DNA from: Cristatella mucedo
Taxonomy: Eukaryota; Bryozoa; Phylactolaemata; Cristatellidae
Length of the DNA: 64,000 bases
Assembly (NCBI GenBank): GCA_009760855.2
Contig: WPIO01000004.1
Coordinates: 3,416,501 to 3,480,500 of the forward strand
Direction of reading: 5' to 3'
This document shows positions 11,480-23,525 of the stretch, piece after piece. The notes beneath the pieces were generated by a model. The model worked only from the letters and a program-made list of their open reading frames with translations. It was not told the origin of the DNA and ran no database searches. Every line of letters starts with the position of its first letter. Position 1 is the stretch's first letter. Position numbers and translations under genes: made by a program.

Positions 11480-13225
11480 GTCTAGTAAGAAAATGATACA
11501 TTTCGAATATGCGAATAGAAACGTCATTAGGCTTCCAACGAGAGACCCACCTGATTAGAATTTATGCAATACAAGTGGATTTTCTGAGCTAAAGAAGTTT
11601 ATGCCTACTTAAAGAAATGCCCACACACTTACGAACATACATATGGAAATGACCTGTAGACAAACTTCAAATGTGGTGTTTCTGTACATACACATATACC
11701 CGTTATGTACATACGCATATGAGTTGTCTCTTTGGTAAATCATCGCTCAGGCCAAGGCGCAAAAGATAGCATTAATTATTGACCATGTATAAAGTACTGC
11801 GATTGCCATCACAGCTATTATCAGTTTCGACAAATTTTAATTGCTCAAAACCACATCACAAAAAGGAGCTCGGAAATAAATCATAGACAGCATTCACGAA
11901 ATGCCCGAGTATCAACATGCTACCACGGAATGCATGGCGGCTGCAACCGCTTGGAAATAATTAAATGCTCGAAACCGAAGCAGCACAGAGAAAAGAATTT
12001 GCAATGCAGCAGAAAATGAAGCACTGCATATGATTTGATGAGCATATCTAATGAAACACTTTTTATGATTGGTCGAGCTGATCTGATGGGCACCTAAACT
12101 GACTTTTCTATACCCGTATACTGATATGTAGGTCAGCAACATCGTGTGTAGTGGGAGCATAGTCGCCCGTTTCTGCTTGCTCTCATATATAATCATTCAA
12201 AAAGATATGCATCGTTGTAGCTGCTAATCATGGTGAGGCAATTTTGACCAGGTAACAAAAATCTGAGCCTCGCAAAAAGTAATAAAACTACGTAGCCGAA
12301 GCCCTGGACCAAAGTTTCTTAAGCAGAAAACCACCGAAGTATACAGCGTCGTTCAGCATACACCCGGTCTTCATTTAGCAGCACAAGAAGATAATATTGT
12401 GGTAAAAAGTAAATATTGTAAATAGAAGTCTGGTGGATGGAAGCCATGAAGGTGAGGATGTAAGTGCTGGCCAGTTAGACATTTTTCTAAGGCATGTACA
12501 AATTAAGTGAGCCGTTCTAATCTTCGTTTGCCTTTCCAGATGGCAAAGCTTGGCTGCCTAGCATTCAGACGTCATCGCTTCTATGCGCCACCACCTCAAT
12601 CGAGCTCTAGCACATAATCCGTGAAAAAATATAGATTGGGATTTAAAACTTAGGCAACGAGCGATCAGGATTTTGGAAAATCCACCCAGCGAGATCTCGC
12701 TACGTTTTAGATGAAGCCGGCGCTGCTCAGAGCTTACGACCAGCGACACATATGACTCACTACTTTGACTCCTACGAATGTACCCCTAGTCACCCAGCGC
12801 CACAAATGACCATAGCAGCACCACGGCCATCCTTTCTGAAGTCATTGGCAGCGGAGTATCTGAGCGATTACTCACTAGTTGATTCTTAGTCACTGAATAC
12901 AACCGGTGGTCATCCGTAGGGGGCTTAACGTCAAGGTAATGTTCTGCGATCTGTTTCGAGAAGGAAGATTGTCTGCCGAAATCTCTCACTTGTAGCTAAG
13001 CTAGCAGAGAACTAATTCTTTCTAGCAGCGTTTGACAATGTCGAGTGTTTGAAAATGAATTGCGATGACTAAGAGCATCCTAACCAAATGGCTCATGCCT
13101 CGTGGCCATTTTCTAAGGCACAAGCTAGGATCTGCCTAAACAACTTTTTCTTTCAACGTAACTTGCCGTGAGGAGCCTTCGCTTGCTAAATTATCCATGT
13201 TCGGAGTGTCGATAGAGATATACTT
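11480..13225. other. Unassigned 1.7 kb stretch
   Basis: Sequence of mixed composition. No frame, repeat or splice pattern here could be supported on either strand. Confidence 0.5.
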
Positions 13226-13229
13226 CAGT

Positions 13230-13346
13230 TGTATTGCGAGAACTTTATTTCTATCCAGGGGCTCTACATATGCCGCAGGGCTCGAGCCCGCGATCTTGGT
13301 CGTGAAAAGCGAGCACCGTGACCCCCGAGTCAAGCCGTGAGAGCTA
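13230..13346 (-). mobile_element. SINE-A copy (tRNA-derived), minus strand
   Basis: In plus-strand order it has GCGAGAACTTTATTTCTATC (a decayed 3' stem-loop), then TATGCCGCAGGGCTCGAGCC (B-box region in reverse), then GATCTTGGTCGTG and GAGCACCGTGACC (A-box side). The order matches the other SINE-A copies. It is diverged, and its 5' end has CCGTGAGAG, which also resembles the SINE-B head. Confidence 0.6.
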
Positions 13347-15464
13347 GAGATCATTAGCGGTTCCTGAGTTTTAAGAGTTGTTATGCCGATCATAATTAAC
13401 CGAAGAGGAAGATCTTGTAAAAATGTTGATTTGAAGTGTAGTCAGCTGGATATCACTCGTCTTCCGAGTGTTCCTAGCTAGCTCATTCTGCTATCCTATA
13501 CATGCGTATATCTGCGCATACCTGCGTATACACTGCTTCCATGTCCTACATTAACCAGCATTTGAACACTCGGCTTATCTAGAGAAGCACAAATTACGAA
13601 ATCCGTGTTTGTGGTTAGGACTGCTGCTCCAGTGGAATTAAAGAGAAGGAAAAGTAAATGTCGGCCTATTCAACAGCGAAATTAAAGTAGCCGCAAACAA
13701 CTCAACCGGCTTTCACCCGGCTAGCGGTGGGCCACTACAGATTGCACCGCTAGCTGCAGAAAAATGGTTCAACGAAGTTCGTCTGATTAAGCTGTCTAGC
13801 ATACAGTTTTTGTTTACCATCTCTGGCCGAGACTTCCACCACACGCAACCGGTAGCTGCTAAAATAGATTGAAGTGGGCTTGGCCGGTCTGCTACAGCAG
13901 GTTCAAGGCTCTGTTTGAGAAGAGCATCGCCTTAAGACCGGTCGCAGGTTCGTGGCCGGATATTTCTAGGCTGGCTACTAGAGGCTGGCTACTAATAGAT
14001 TTTTTCCAGAAAAGAGCTAATAGCCTTAAAAAGAGGTGCTCAAGAGGCGGCACATCTTCGGCTGATGGCTCTTCGATCTCCGCCTCCATGGACAGAAGCC
14101 AGCGCGTAGACGGGTGCTGTATACGCTGAACGGGCATTTTTCAAGATGGATTCCCTGCTGCGCTCCGGCTCCGAACAGGTCACCCGGGGCGGGGGCGGGG
14201 CGGGGGCGGGGGCGGGGCGGGGCGGCGGCAAAAGGCTTCGGCTCGTTGGCTCTGCTAAGCATCTGAAAACGGTCGACGGCTCCACGAGCCGCGCCAAATC
14301 GGCCGAGTCTGTTAGGATTTAGCTAATTTTTCGTCACTCTAGCAAGTTACGTCATTGGGGCCGAATGAGAAAGATGTATTAACAATGTAACCCCCCCCCC
14401 CCCGTCACCACATCCACCTCCCCAAAAAAGTCCGGGATTGACCACCAGAGTTACTATCCTCGCTGCACTTTAGGGACCTCTTCACAGTGAATGACGTCTG
14501 CTGACCAGAGGCAGTGACCATCCATATTACCGATGGATGTGGCGCGGGGCCCTGGACACTCTTAAGCTCGGCTCCCGGAATCAAAGACTGAAATTTAGTT
14601 CACATTGCGGGTGCTCAAGAAGTTAAGTATAAATCTGTTTACATAGAAGCCTGCTTTAAGTGGCGGCAGAATCAACGGAGCCTCTTTCTGCTGGCTTGCA
14701 GCGAGCAGTAGAAAGCTGTTAGCTTCGGACTTAAGCTAGATGTGCAAATGAACGAATAAGACTCCAGGCTGGTCGCTAAGACCTAATTTGACGCCTAACG
14801 AAAAGCATTTTCCTCGCCAGCCGATCGAGTAACGATCGTAAAAACCAAACTGCTGTTGACTCACTAGCACAGAGAGAACATGCCGCGAGATTCCAAAAGT
14901 GGGAATGCAAGCCCGCAGTACGGTATTTTCATCTGAATGCAATTAGAGTCTTATCTGGTGTTGCCTTTCTTATACGATCCGATAGCGGCAAGTTAGGCAT
15001 GCGCAGCAGCTTCTTTGCTTTTAAATTAATAAATGAAGTACGAATAGCCCGCACACAATCTGGCCTATGAGGGATTAAGGCGCTACTGCTTATTGCATAG
15101 TCTGAACGAAGGTAACAATACAATCCGAACGTAACAATAATGGCATACAGGATTTATATTAAATCTAGAGTTATACTCTTAGAATAGAAAGGCAGTCGTC
15201 GTTTGGATCTTCTCATCTTTTCGTGAAATGCATCTCAAAATAATTGAGCAAATTGATGAGGTCTGTCTGCTGTGCACAGTGGCTCCACTAATGAACCGTG
15301 GTGCATCTTTATCTTTCCTAACCGATATGATAAGCTCCCAGAAACCAGATAATTAAGAATCAAAGTTTTGACTCGGAGTATACCCGCTTGTATGAATTCG
15401 ACGACGATGCAAGGTTGCAGTGGGAAAGGAAAAACAAGACTTCCCGTCATCGGATATCTATGTA
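13347..15464. other. Unassigned 2.1 kb stretch with local G-rich and C-rich runs
   Basis: No gene is supported. Local features are a 14-15 bp tandem (GAGGCTGGCTACTA, about 13968-13998), a strong G-rich tract at 14181-14229, and a poly-C run at 14391-14403. Confidence 0.5.
14181..14229 (+). repeat. GGGGC/GGGGGC tract, potential G-quadruplex or Sp1-type cluster
   Basis: About 45 bases consist almost entirely of GGGGCGGG units, with more than eight G-runs of four or five. Such sequence can form a G-quadruplex on the plus strand and contains repeated GC-box cores. No transcription unit is visible next to it, so a promoter role is only possible. Confidence 0.6.
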
Positions 15465-15577
15465 GTGTAGTTCGTATGTACGTATGTGTGTATCGTATTG
15501 TATGCCGGCTCCTGACTTGCGACCGTAAGGTCAAGGGAGCGTGTAGTTCGTATGTATGTATCGTATGCAGGCTCCTC
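15465..15577 (+). repeat. 76 bp-spaced short duplication
   Basis: GTGTAGTTCGTATGTA at 15465 recurs at 15541, each followed by TATCGTAT and then GCCGGCTCCTGAC or GCAGGCTCCTCTG. It is a small local duplication and no function is evident. Confidence 0.7.
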
Positions 15578-15613
15578 TGATAAGCTACTGGTGAGCTGTT
15601 AGAAGCACCACCG

Positions 15614-15812
15614 AGAGGGGCCGGTGCACAGCTGTGGTCCGCCTGTGATGTGGTATGGACGCAGGCCGGTAACCAGCTGGTGGCCAGATGGTGGATTCAC
15701 CATCAGGGTCGGCCAGTGCACTGCTGTGGTCCGTCTTTGATGTGGCATGGACCAGCTGGTGGCCAGATGGTGGATTCACCATCAGGGTCGGCCAGTGCAC
15801 TGCTGTGGTCGA
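15614..15812 (+). repeat. Minisatellite, 79 bp unit, about 2.5 copies
   Basis: CCAGCTGGTGGCCAGATGG starts at 15673 and again at 15752, and CAGTGCAC with GCTGTGGTC recurs at 15714 and 15793. A first, partly diverged unit starts near 15623 and carries about 13 extra bases (GCAGGCCGGTAAC). The two later units are nearly identical, which suggests recent tandem duplication. The 79-base period is not a multiple of three, so the open frames across it are not coding repeats. Confidence 0.9.
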
Positions 15813-16203
15813 TGAGTCATCGGAGTCGACCAGGGGAGGGCAGTTGTGTGAGGTCAGGGGCTGAGGGAAGCCGTGCGCTCTTGGGCTCCGTGTGCTGGGA
15901 ATAAACTGTCGGTGTTGGGCATCGGCTGGCTCTCTGCTGTGCAACCAAACTACAAGTAGTTCAATTTATATTGTTAGCTACCCAAATATGTGGATTAGCT
16001 TAGCACTTCGTGAGTTCTCAAGTTAACTGACTCGACCAAAAGAAGGTTGCAGCTGCTCTGCCAATCTGATTGCAGTTTTCGGCTGCCCTTATTTAAACAG
16101 TTTCACTTTAAATTCTTCAGGATCTTACAAACAAAGACGGACAAGCAGTGAATTGCATTTGTCAAAATTTAGTCGACCTCGGCCGATACATAGTTTTACT
16201 ACT
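15813..16203. other. Unassigned stretch
   Basis: Nothing beyond short random-looking frames is seen here. Confidence 0.5.
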
Positions 16204-16524
16204 AGCCTGGAACTCCCTCCCGACCTGCGTCAGAACATCCCCTGACCTGACCACATTTAAAAAGAACTTAAAAACACACCTATTTAGGACAGCATTTAGT
16301 GGGTCCCTGTGATTCCTCCTTCATGTGCTTATGCGTGCTGACACTGTGCATGCTGCCACTAACCGCATTTGCATGCTGACCCTGTGCATGTCACCCGTAA
16401 CCATGTTATTCATTTTTTTGTTTATCAAGCATGATATTAATAACCATTCAATTGCATTTCCCTTTGCAGCAAATGAAAAGCTCATAGAGAGAGATTGAGT
16501 TCTCTGAGGACGCTTTATCAAGTG

Positions 16525-16560
<36 letters not shown>

Positions 16561-16566
16561 TACTAT
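16204..16566 (+). mobile_element. LINE-B 3' fragment with (TTA)n tail
   Basis: It starts in the RT C-terminus at AGCCTGGAACTCCCTCCCGA (the WNSLP-equivalent block). It continues through TTTAGTGGGTCCCTGTGATT, the 3' UTR words GTGCTGACACTGTGCATGCT and CATGCTGACCCTGTGCATG, and the terminal stem-loop (GAGAGATTGAGTTCTCTGAG then CGCTTTATCAAGTGC). It ends in a long (ATT)n array, the native tail type of this family. Confidence 0.9.
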
Positions 16567-17599
16567 CGTCGCCAACAGTCTTGAGGGAAATTAGCAATGC
16601 TGATTCGCAAAAAGACTTGGCTAATTTTTACTCGGAATACCCCTCTAGCAAATGCATTCTGGAACGGTTATTTATACGCTATCAAAGCAAATGGTATCAG
16701 ATTGCTTGCTCGCTATAGCGTGGGTGAAGAAGGACTAATGATAAACGGCAGTCAATTAACCGTAGACGCTGCCGGTTCAACAAGAACTACTGGCCCAGCC
16801 TGATCTTTTTTGAATTCTTTGAAGATTGAAAGTTCTTACAGGCGTATAAGACAATATAGGATTGAGCTATGGTGAAAATTTATTGTTACATAGCATTCGA
16901 TTTCTGATCTGTTGAGTGCTTAATCTGATTGCACTTGGTATGCTGAATATTTAAGGTTTTGGACTATTAAAACTTCAGCTCTTCATTTTCTTGCGACACA
17001 TTCACTGTACCTAGTGACTAATTGCCAGACCGTTATGCAATAGCTTTGAGTGCTTGAATAAATTATTTGCATTCTGCCTAAGTTGCTGCTAAGCTTCACT
17101 GTGGCGGCTTACTACTTGGCACTTACCAAAATATATGGTTTTTTCGATTTAAATTTCGCTAATTGGCGCTATGCTCTAGAAACATGTTTCTCGCAAGCAG
17201 AGTGCATCGATAGAACTGTTCAACTAAGCAACTCTGAATTAATGAATGAGCACTAAAATATATACGCACGAATGATATTATATAAACTGTTCTGAACTAT
17301 TGATAAGTGTTCAACCGATTCATCAAGGTTCGGTTTCGAGCCACCTTTCCCATCAAAAAAGTTGCTGCAAGTCGCCTGGTTGCTTATTGCATCTACAGAA
17401 CTGCTCTGAAAAGGTACAACGGTGCATATCAAGTCGCAGCCTATTCGCTATGAGTTTATTGTCATCTGTATATTTCGGCATCATGTACTTCCTGCTTCGG
17501 GGTGTCTGTAGCTTGACTGAGGCATTCTATGCCACCAATACTTTGGTACCAGTGCCCTGGTAAGTTCTTCTATTATCGCTTAGTGTGATATATATATAC

Positions 17600-17632
<33 letters not shown>

Positions 17633-17849
17633 TGTATATGTGCGTTTAAGCTCCTAGAGCCATCATTCACTTCATAACATAACAGCAAAACTGTCACATT
17701 GCAAAGATATTTCCATAAACATAGTTTTCGATATCGACGGCTCCGGCTTAGACTGCTGCTTTGTGGAAAGTAAATTCGATCATAAACACTCTGAAAAAGA
17801 AGTAATTTCTGCACAAGCAAATATTTTACTGCATTATTTGTCTAATTTT
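16567..17849. other. Unassigned stretch with an (AT)n run
   Basis: No coding or repeat family is recognised. An alternating TATATA/TATG microsatellite occupies about 17588-17640. Confidence 0.5.
17588..17640. repeat. (TA)n / (TATG)n microsatellite
   Basis: ATATATATACATATATATAT passes into GTATGTATGTATATG, with a purely alternating purine-pyrimidine pattern. Confidence 0.9.
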
Positions 17850-17957
17850 GGCCCAGGGGTAAGTTGCTCGGTTTAACGATCTCTGATGTGGGTTCGAGCC
17901 CTATGGTTTACGCCTGGGGGAGATTTAGTTCTCGTAAAGTGCTATACAAATGAATGG
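17850..17957 (+). mobile_element. SINE-A copy (tRNA-derived), plus strand
   Basis: A tRNA-like head, GGCCCAGGGGTAAGTTGCTC (A-box region), is followed by the B-box-like GGGTTCGAGCCC. The tail contains a short form of the family 3' end: GGAGATTTAGTTCTCGTAAA then GTGCTATACAAATGAATG. There is no (ATT)n after it. Being tRNA-derived, it would have used an internal RNA polymerase III promoter. Confidence 0.78.
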
Positions 17958-18571
17958 TACATGTATTAGCTACTTTCTTGCCAGCTGCTTTCATAGCTTG
18001 CTACTTGCTTGCCGGATGCTTGCTCTACAAGCACCATTAATCAAGATATTAAAACCACCATCCTTAAATTTTCATCGGAAAATGCTCCAATTATTTTCTT
18101 ACATCCAAGTGCGGTTGATTGAATGTTCTTTCTCGGTGGATTCTGTGCGTGACGGTTGTCCAAAAATCGCGTCGTTTTGAAATTGAATTTGTAACAAATG
18201 TGTTCGAGCTAGCATAGGCACAATTTCTCTGCTACCGAGTTAAAAGTAATAATTGTTGAGATATGTCGCAGCTAATTACTTCGCGCGAAAGCCACGTCAA
18301 GATTGCAGCATCGAGAGGAGAGAAAGTGATAAATCTCAATCGACTTGTCGGTCGATTACTCGATTGTAGTGGCCGAGGTGAATCCGAAAGCCGAAGCACC
18401 CACGATTCGAATTGAATTCACTTATTACGTAGCTGACATACACCCTGTAAGTGACCAGACGTACCAGCTTCATAAAATAATTATATTGGCTAACACCTGC
18501 TCAATGGATTCGAATGGGGGCCAGGCGCATGAAGTATTGCAAATTTCTGCACCGTCTGTGTAGATGCATAG
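17958..18571. other. Unassigned stretch with one good splice-donor-like site
   Basis: An open segment at about 18333-18447 (plus) ends at GTAAGTGAC (18448). Its peptide (VVAEVNPKAEAPTIRIEF) looks plausible, but stops at 18327-18332 leave no good acceptor. I do not call it an exon. Confidence 0.35.
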
Positions 18572-19030
18572 TTATTCGCTCCAGTTTTCTTGGTCCGCGA
18601 TTACCTGCATCGGCCTGCTCCGCTCGGTCGGCACCCTGAGCGAGCCATTGCCGGCGCAGAGCAGCCCCTCTTCGAGAGGGAAAGCGCAATATCGGCGTAC
18701 TAAGAGAGTTTGATCTTGCTTAGGGTAGACGACTGGTATGCTGCGATACCATTCCAACTCTGTAGAGCTCCCAGAGCTGAGCACATTGAGCTGGGATTTC
18801 CGCTCAGTGATTGGGCCCAGGTGTCATGAGATGGCATCAGCTTGCTCAATCCAAAAAGAACAATTGGCAGAGCCAATGCGTTTAACTATGCCAAGTGGCG
18901 ACTCAGTTACCGTGCGGAAGAGAAAAGCTCTGCCAATAGGAGTGACAATACTTGGCCGAGAACCGAGCTCAGCTTTGCTAAAGAGCCGATTTGAGCCCAT
19001 CACTGCTGCTATGACAACTGAACTGCCCAT
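18572..19030 (-). pseudogene. Unidentified degenerate open frame, one in-frame stop
   Basis: One minus-strand frame stays open for about 153 codons with a single TGA near 18824-18826. It reads MGSSVVIAAVMGSNRLFSKA at the start and IPVVYPKQDQTLLVRRYCAF after the stop. The composition is protein-like and the frame crosses the stop cleanly, as expected for a recently disabled gene or element, but I recognise no domain. The overlapping plus-strand frame at 18738-19040 (100 codons) is the alternative. A chance open stretch cannot be excluded. Confidence 0.25.
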
Positions 19031-19329
19031 ACATATTTAATTAAATTCTAAAATTAACACGAGTGTCTTTATCCAATTTTATTGCTCTGCCCAATTCTTG
19101 AATTTATTTTGGATGTGTGGCTGTTTTTAAAATCGAGTTTTCTGCAGCTAGCTAGATTCGTCAATCTTAAAGTGCCACGAACTTGCACTAGTGCTTATAC
19201 AGAGAGAACTGTAAAATTAAAATACAGGTGAAGTTCTAAACTTTTGTCAAGTGTCTAAGAACTGATGCGTCAAACCAAACTCTAATAATCCTAATTCTGC
19301 TTTGAAATGACTACTAAAAACCAGCAGTG

Positions 19330-20441
19330 TAGGAGACTTATTATCACATATACGAATGTGCACTTTCTGTTCAAAGCCCTAACTTTAACCTGTATCAGCA
19401 GACAGCTATACGATTCTGCAGCTGATAAACTGAATGCTTGCCTTGCCGACATTCGATCATGGATGTCAAAAAATCTCTTGAAATTAAGTAACGATAAAAC
19501 CGAATTGCTGCTCGCAGGACAGCCTAAGCGTGAGGCTGGATTAAAAGGCTAATAGGTGATGATTCTAAAAGGTGATGCTGTTGTGAGACCATCACCACGT
19601 GCTCGAAATGTGGATGTCGTTTCCGACAACTGCCTGAATTTTAACAGCTTTATTCAGAGAACAGCTTCTAAAGTTAGCCATCACGTCCGATCCCTATTTG
19701 AGGATTGGGAAAGGATTAAGGATTAGAAGGATTAGGAGCTCTCCTCCACAGTGGCTTGCAAAACATTCACCTAGCTCTTTAGTTCTGTCTCCTCTTGATT
19801 ATTGTAATTTCCTTTTGGCTGGACGACCAAAATAAGCAACCAGGCCACTGCAAAGGGATATGAATATGGCTGCAAGGCTAATTTTCAAGTCCCAGAGGTT
19901 TGACCACGTGTCTTCATCACTAAAAGAGCTAGGATGGCTGCCGGTTGATCAACGGATACAGAGCAAAGTTCTTCGGCTGACCCACAAGGCCAGCCACGGC
20001 TTGGCTACTCCATACCTAGCTGAACTGCTGCACCAGTTTCACCCTCCTCGTGGCCTCAGGTTCTGTATGGACAATAGATTAGCCGTTGCATTCGTCCGCT
20101 TAAAGACCGTTGGCGACAGAAGCTTTAGTTCTGCAGGTCCTAGGCTGAGGAACTCGCTTCCACAATCGTTAGGCAACGACAACTACTCTCCTGCTGTCAA
20201 CTATGGCTTATCCTTTTCAGTGGTCCTGAGCTGCTGCTTCCACGCTACTCACTACCTCAGCTGCTCTCCTGACTCTGCTATGCTTCCCACTTTCTCTTTG
20301 TTGCGTAAGATGTAGTGTGTTGGCTACCAAATGCGTACTGAAAGTCGCTTAGGCTGTGAGTGGGCTATACAAAGCTCTCCTGCGTAACACTCACATAGTC
20401 TTCGTGGCTTTATGGAGCTGCAGACGGAGATACATTACATT
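19330..20441 (+). pseudogene. LINE-A copy with RT palm remnant, frameshifted
   Basis: This is the longest LINE-A copy upstream. It starts within the RT palm: a decayed block before CAGCTATACGATTC corresponds to the ADDTQLY catalytic motif, whose Asp pair is lost. Next comes AADKLNACLADIRSWMSKNL and KTELLLAGQPKREAGLKG, after which the frame breaks (TAATAGGTGATG region and a small GGATTA duplication near 19710-19733). A second frame (19860-20315) carries KELGWLPVDQRIQSKVLRLT and DRSFSSAGPRLRNSLPQ, where the Trp of WNSLP has become Arg. The 3' end CGGAGATACATTACATTGC shows the (ATTAC)-like tail. Confidence 0.88.
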
Positions 20442-20672
20442 GCAAATCCAGATAATTCTTTTAACGGCTGCATAGTCTTCACACATGAGAACCCTAGAGC
20501 ATAAACAGCAAAGTTAGGTCGAAAACGAATACACCCAACTAGACTAGATGAAGATTGAGAATATTTAATGCATAATGATCAGTTGGAACTTTCAAAGGAA
20601 AGCCGATGATTTCGTCATTTTCGCTCGCCAACTTAAGATTGCACTGTGCATGAGTCAAAAACAAGAAGCTAC

Positions 20673-20823
20673 GAGGCGCGAGCAGCGGACCGGAGCGGAT
20701 GGGCACCACGAGCAGCGGAGCGGAGCAGCATGAGCAGCGGAGCGAAGCGGAGGGGCACTACGAGCAGCGGAGTGGAGCAGTATGAGCAGCAGAGCGGAGT
20801 GGCATCACGAGCAGCGGAGCAGC
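20673..20823 (+). repeat. GC-rich degenerate minisatellite (GAGCAGCGGAGCGGA)n
   Basis: Irregular repeats of GAGCAGCGGAGCGGA and close variants such as GAGCAGCATGAGCAGCGG fill about 150 bases. The open frame through it is a by-product of the repeat. Confidence 0.85.
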
Positions 20824-20829
20824 CTAGTT

Positions 20830-22128
20830 TCTGTGCAGGTGATCAAGTGATGGCGGCCGAGTTGATGTAAAATGTGAGTTCAATAAAAAGCTCGCGCGTC
20901 CAGCTCGTTGTTGACCCTGCACACCTTTCGGTGCAATGCATTATTTGCTTCCGTGACCTGAAATTGGCTTGAAGTAGCGGTGAATGGTACAGCCAGTAGT
21001 CGCTTATTCCAAATACTCTTCAAAAGCATGATGTTTCGCTGACTATTCGGCCATAACTAGGAGCTAGGGGCTGAATAAAAAAGTCTAGAGGTTGAAATCG
21101 CACCTCTGATCGGCCGCATCAGCTTCATCGTTAGGAATCTTCTCGACTATAACCAAGACTGTAATCGTCATTTGAAAACCTCAGCCCTTATACTTGTCTG
21201 TGGTAAAGTTTCCATGCTTCAACAAATTGCCTGTAGATACATGCATCCAGATAGTAGTTTTCACTCCCGTAGGCTGTTGCTGATGTAGGATAACGGGCTC
21301 CCACAATGTGGGCCGACACTCGAAGCCCTGGCATAAGATTTTTTCGTAGCTTCATTACAACTCCATATTAGACCGTCCTGTGACAATGCATGAGAGCTAC
21401 CAAGTCTACAGGGTCCCGAAAAAAATAGTCCCAGCGTGACGGTGTGGTCTGCCGGGCCATCCCTCAAACTTACCTAGCTTTGACAGCAGCCTAGCTCGCC
21501 CTGTTTAGTAAACCAGCAGGCTTACTGACGCAGAACAGATCAGGTTCGCTAGACCGCACGATGACTCATCACGACGCCACAATCACGATGGTCGTGGCAA
21601 ACGCGTTTATTGTCAACCAGCCACTCGGTCTCGGAACTGCTCTCCTCCCTGCAAGTAGTCGACCTACTTGCTACTCTCCCCTCTGCCTGCAGGCGCTTCA
21701 TCCCTAGCGAGGGCCAATGCACGGTCTAGAGACTGACCGTGACCCTTAGTCTGACCGAGGAACGAGAGCACTCTACAGAGTGGAGGACCATGAGGCTGTC
21801 ACCCACTCAGGAATAACTTTTGAGACGGTTCTCTAAGCCTTCAATCGACTGCCACAGCAACGACTTACTTCTTCGTGGCAACTCGCCCAGATGACAGCAG
21901 GATAAAGCTGCATTGCGTGCGTGCAGTTATAAAGATTAGACGGTTACCGGGCGACAGGGCTTGATTCACCACTAGGATCAACTTCAGCCTCGCATGATCG
22001 CCGCCGCCATGACCAAAGCAGCTGAGCTCGAGTCTCGCCGTTCTGCCCGAATCGCCGAATCTGCGTAGAATCTCGTAGCGCCGAGCGATTCGCAAGATCG
22101 ACGGCTGGGCTGCATAGACCGCTGCAGC
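20830..22128. other. Unassigned stretch
   Basis: The composition becomes GC-richer from about 21540. No recognised coding segment or repeat family is present. Confidence 0.5.
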
Positions 22129-22475
22129 TTACAGCGATAGGCACGGCGATGCACGATGAACGTCGCGTACTAATCCACCACGCACCATGCACGCAACGCT
22201 TAAGGCGTTATCCAGGATTTTAGCCGCTGGAATGGAGGAAGCAGCCGTCCCTGCACGTTCGTTCCTGGCCATCAGCTTTAGAATGCTGCGGGCATACTTC
22301 AAAGCGAGCGTCAGCTGCATGAGGTGGCAGCGGAGCCGGTACTCTCAGAGGATGCGAGCAGGAGAATCGAGGCACCGAGCAGACCTGGCAAGTCCCGTAG
22401 GGGAAGCCTTCGACCGTACGAGAGAGCAGCCCGCACAGCGTCCCAGAATCCTCGTGCAGTTGGCTCTCAAAATGT
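22129..22475 (-). other. Candidate degenerate exon with a strong acceptor-like tract
   Basis: On the minus strand TTGTTCTCCTTTTTCAG, a textbook polypyrimidine tract plus AG at 22476-22477, precedes a frame with one internal TGA. The frame reads ILRANCTRILGRCAGCSLVR and, after the stop, LTLALKYARSILKLMARNER. It closes at 22129. The opposite strand also has a 117-codon frame (22187-22540), so coding direction is uncertain and no family is recognised. Confidence 0.25.
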
Positions 22476-22540
22476 CTGAAAAAGGAGAACAAAGTCAGCC
22501 AAAGCAGACGTGCGCGCAGCAGCTTTCTCCAGGCTACTAG

Positions 22541-23480
22541 CGACGCTGGCGTTGCATTTCCTGTGCTCTTGGAAATATAATTTCTTTTTGCCAACCACTT
22601 TGTTTTGTGCAAAGTAATTTACCAATTGTTTATAGTCCGAATTGCAGGGAATGCAAGCGAAATAAAAACGCCGAACCTGCCTTGCGTCGTTGATTTAAGA
22701 ATTTAATTGATAGCTCTTCTGCGATTTCCCGGGATAGCTTCTCTCTCGCGCGTCGCTCCGATTTAGAAGAAAATAGAACCCAAGCCCGGCCGCCAAAGAC
22801 ATTCACACTTTTGAGTCAGCCAACGACGAACTGTATGAACTAATGCAAAGAATGCAGACCACGATAAATTCAATATTTTGTAACGATTGCGCAGCAATAT
22901 CAAAAGCTCAATAGCGGTTTTGAGCGATTTTTAGAATGCGACATTCGAACGGCCCTCTGGCAGATGGTCGGTTTTTTGCAGGTCAGCGTCAGTAGCTAGC
23001 GTCAGTCGCAACAACGAGTCCGACCTGCGACTAGCTAGATTAATAAAAATGCAGCGCCAATGAATTGTGAGTGACAAAAGTCTGTGAGCTGCCGGCGAGT
23101 TGTCTTTTTTTCACTCTTGACTAGAGTGCAGCTTCAGCTGAATGATGGACCGTGCACCGGGCTTGTATCGCAAATCAGCTGAACGCAGCGTCCGTTCGCA
23201 AAATGCTCCGAATAGGAAGAAATACTCGTCTGTCCAGTCTTCAAACGCCCGTCTTCACGGGCTGCGTACGAGCGACTTGACGCTGCCGGGGAGCTGCCCA
23301 GCGTCGCCACTTCGACGAGTCCGGCGGTTATCTCCAAGAGCAATGCCTAGGTAATTTAATTTCAGTGAACTCGGGGCCAAGGTCGCAGTTGGCTATTATA
23401 ATTCCTCCGTATAATCGTTGTGCTCATTATTTTGTCAACTGTTCGGAATCCCACGTCGATGGTAATGATAACAAGTTTAT
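22541..23480. other. Mostly unassigned; one short exon-like frame
   Basis: A plus-strand frame at 23142-23354 starts MMDRAPGLYRKSAERSVRSQ and ends beside a GTAATT donor-like site at 23351. The minus strand is equally open there, so it is not called. The rest shows nothing. Confidence 0.35.
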
Positions 23481-23525
23481 ATAGTACTCTCAGAGAACTT
23501 TATCTCTTTCTAGTCACGTTACATA
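23481..23525 (-). mobile_element. LINE-B / SINE-A 3' tail fragment
   Basis: TACTCTCAGAGAACTTTATC followed by TCTTTCTAGTCACGTTACAT matches the minus-strand terminal stem-loop of LINE-B. Only the terminal ~45 bases are left. Confidence 0.65.

Noticed and set aside
18333-18447. Exon ending at a consensus GTAAGTGAC donor
   Set aside because: Stops directly upstream and the lack of an acceptor leave too short an open segment.
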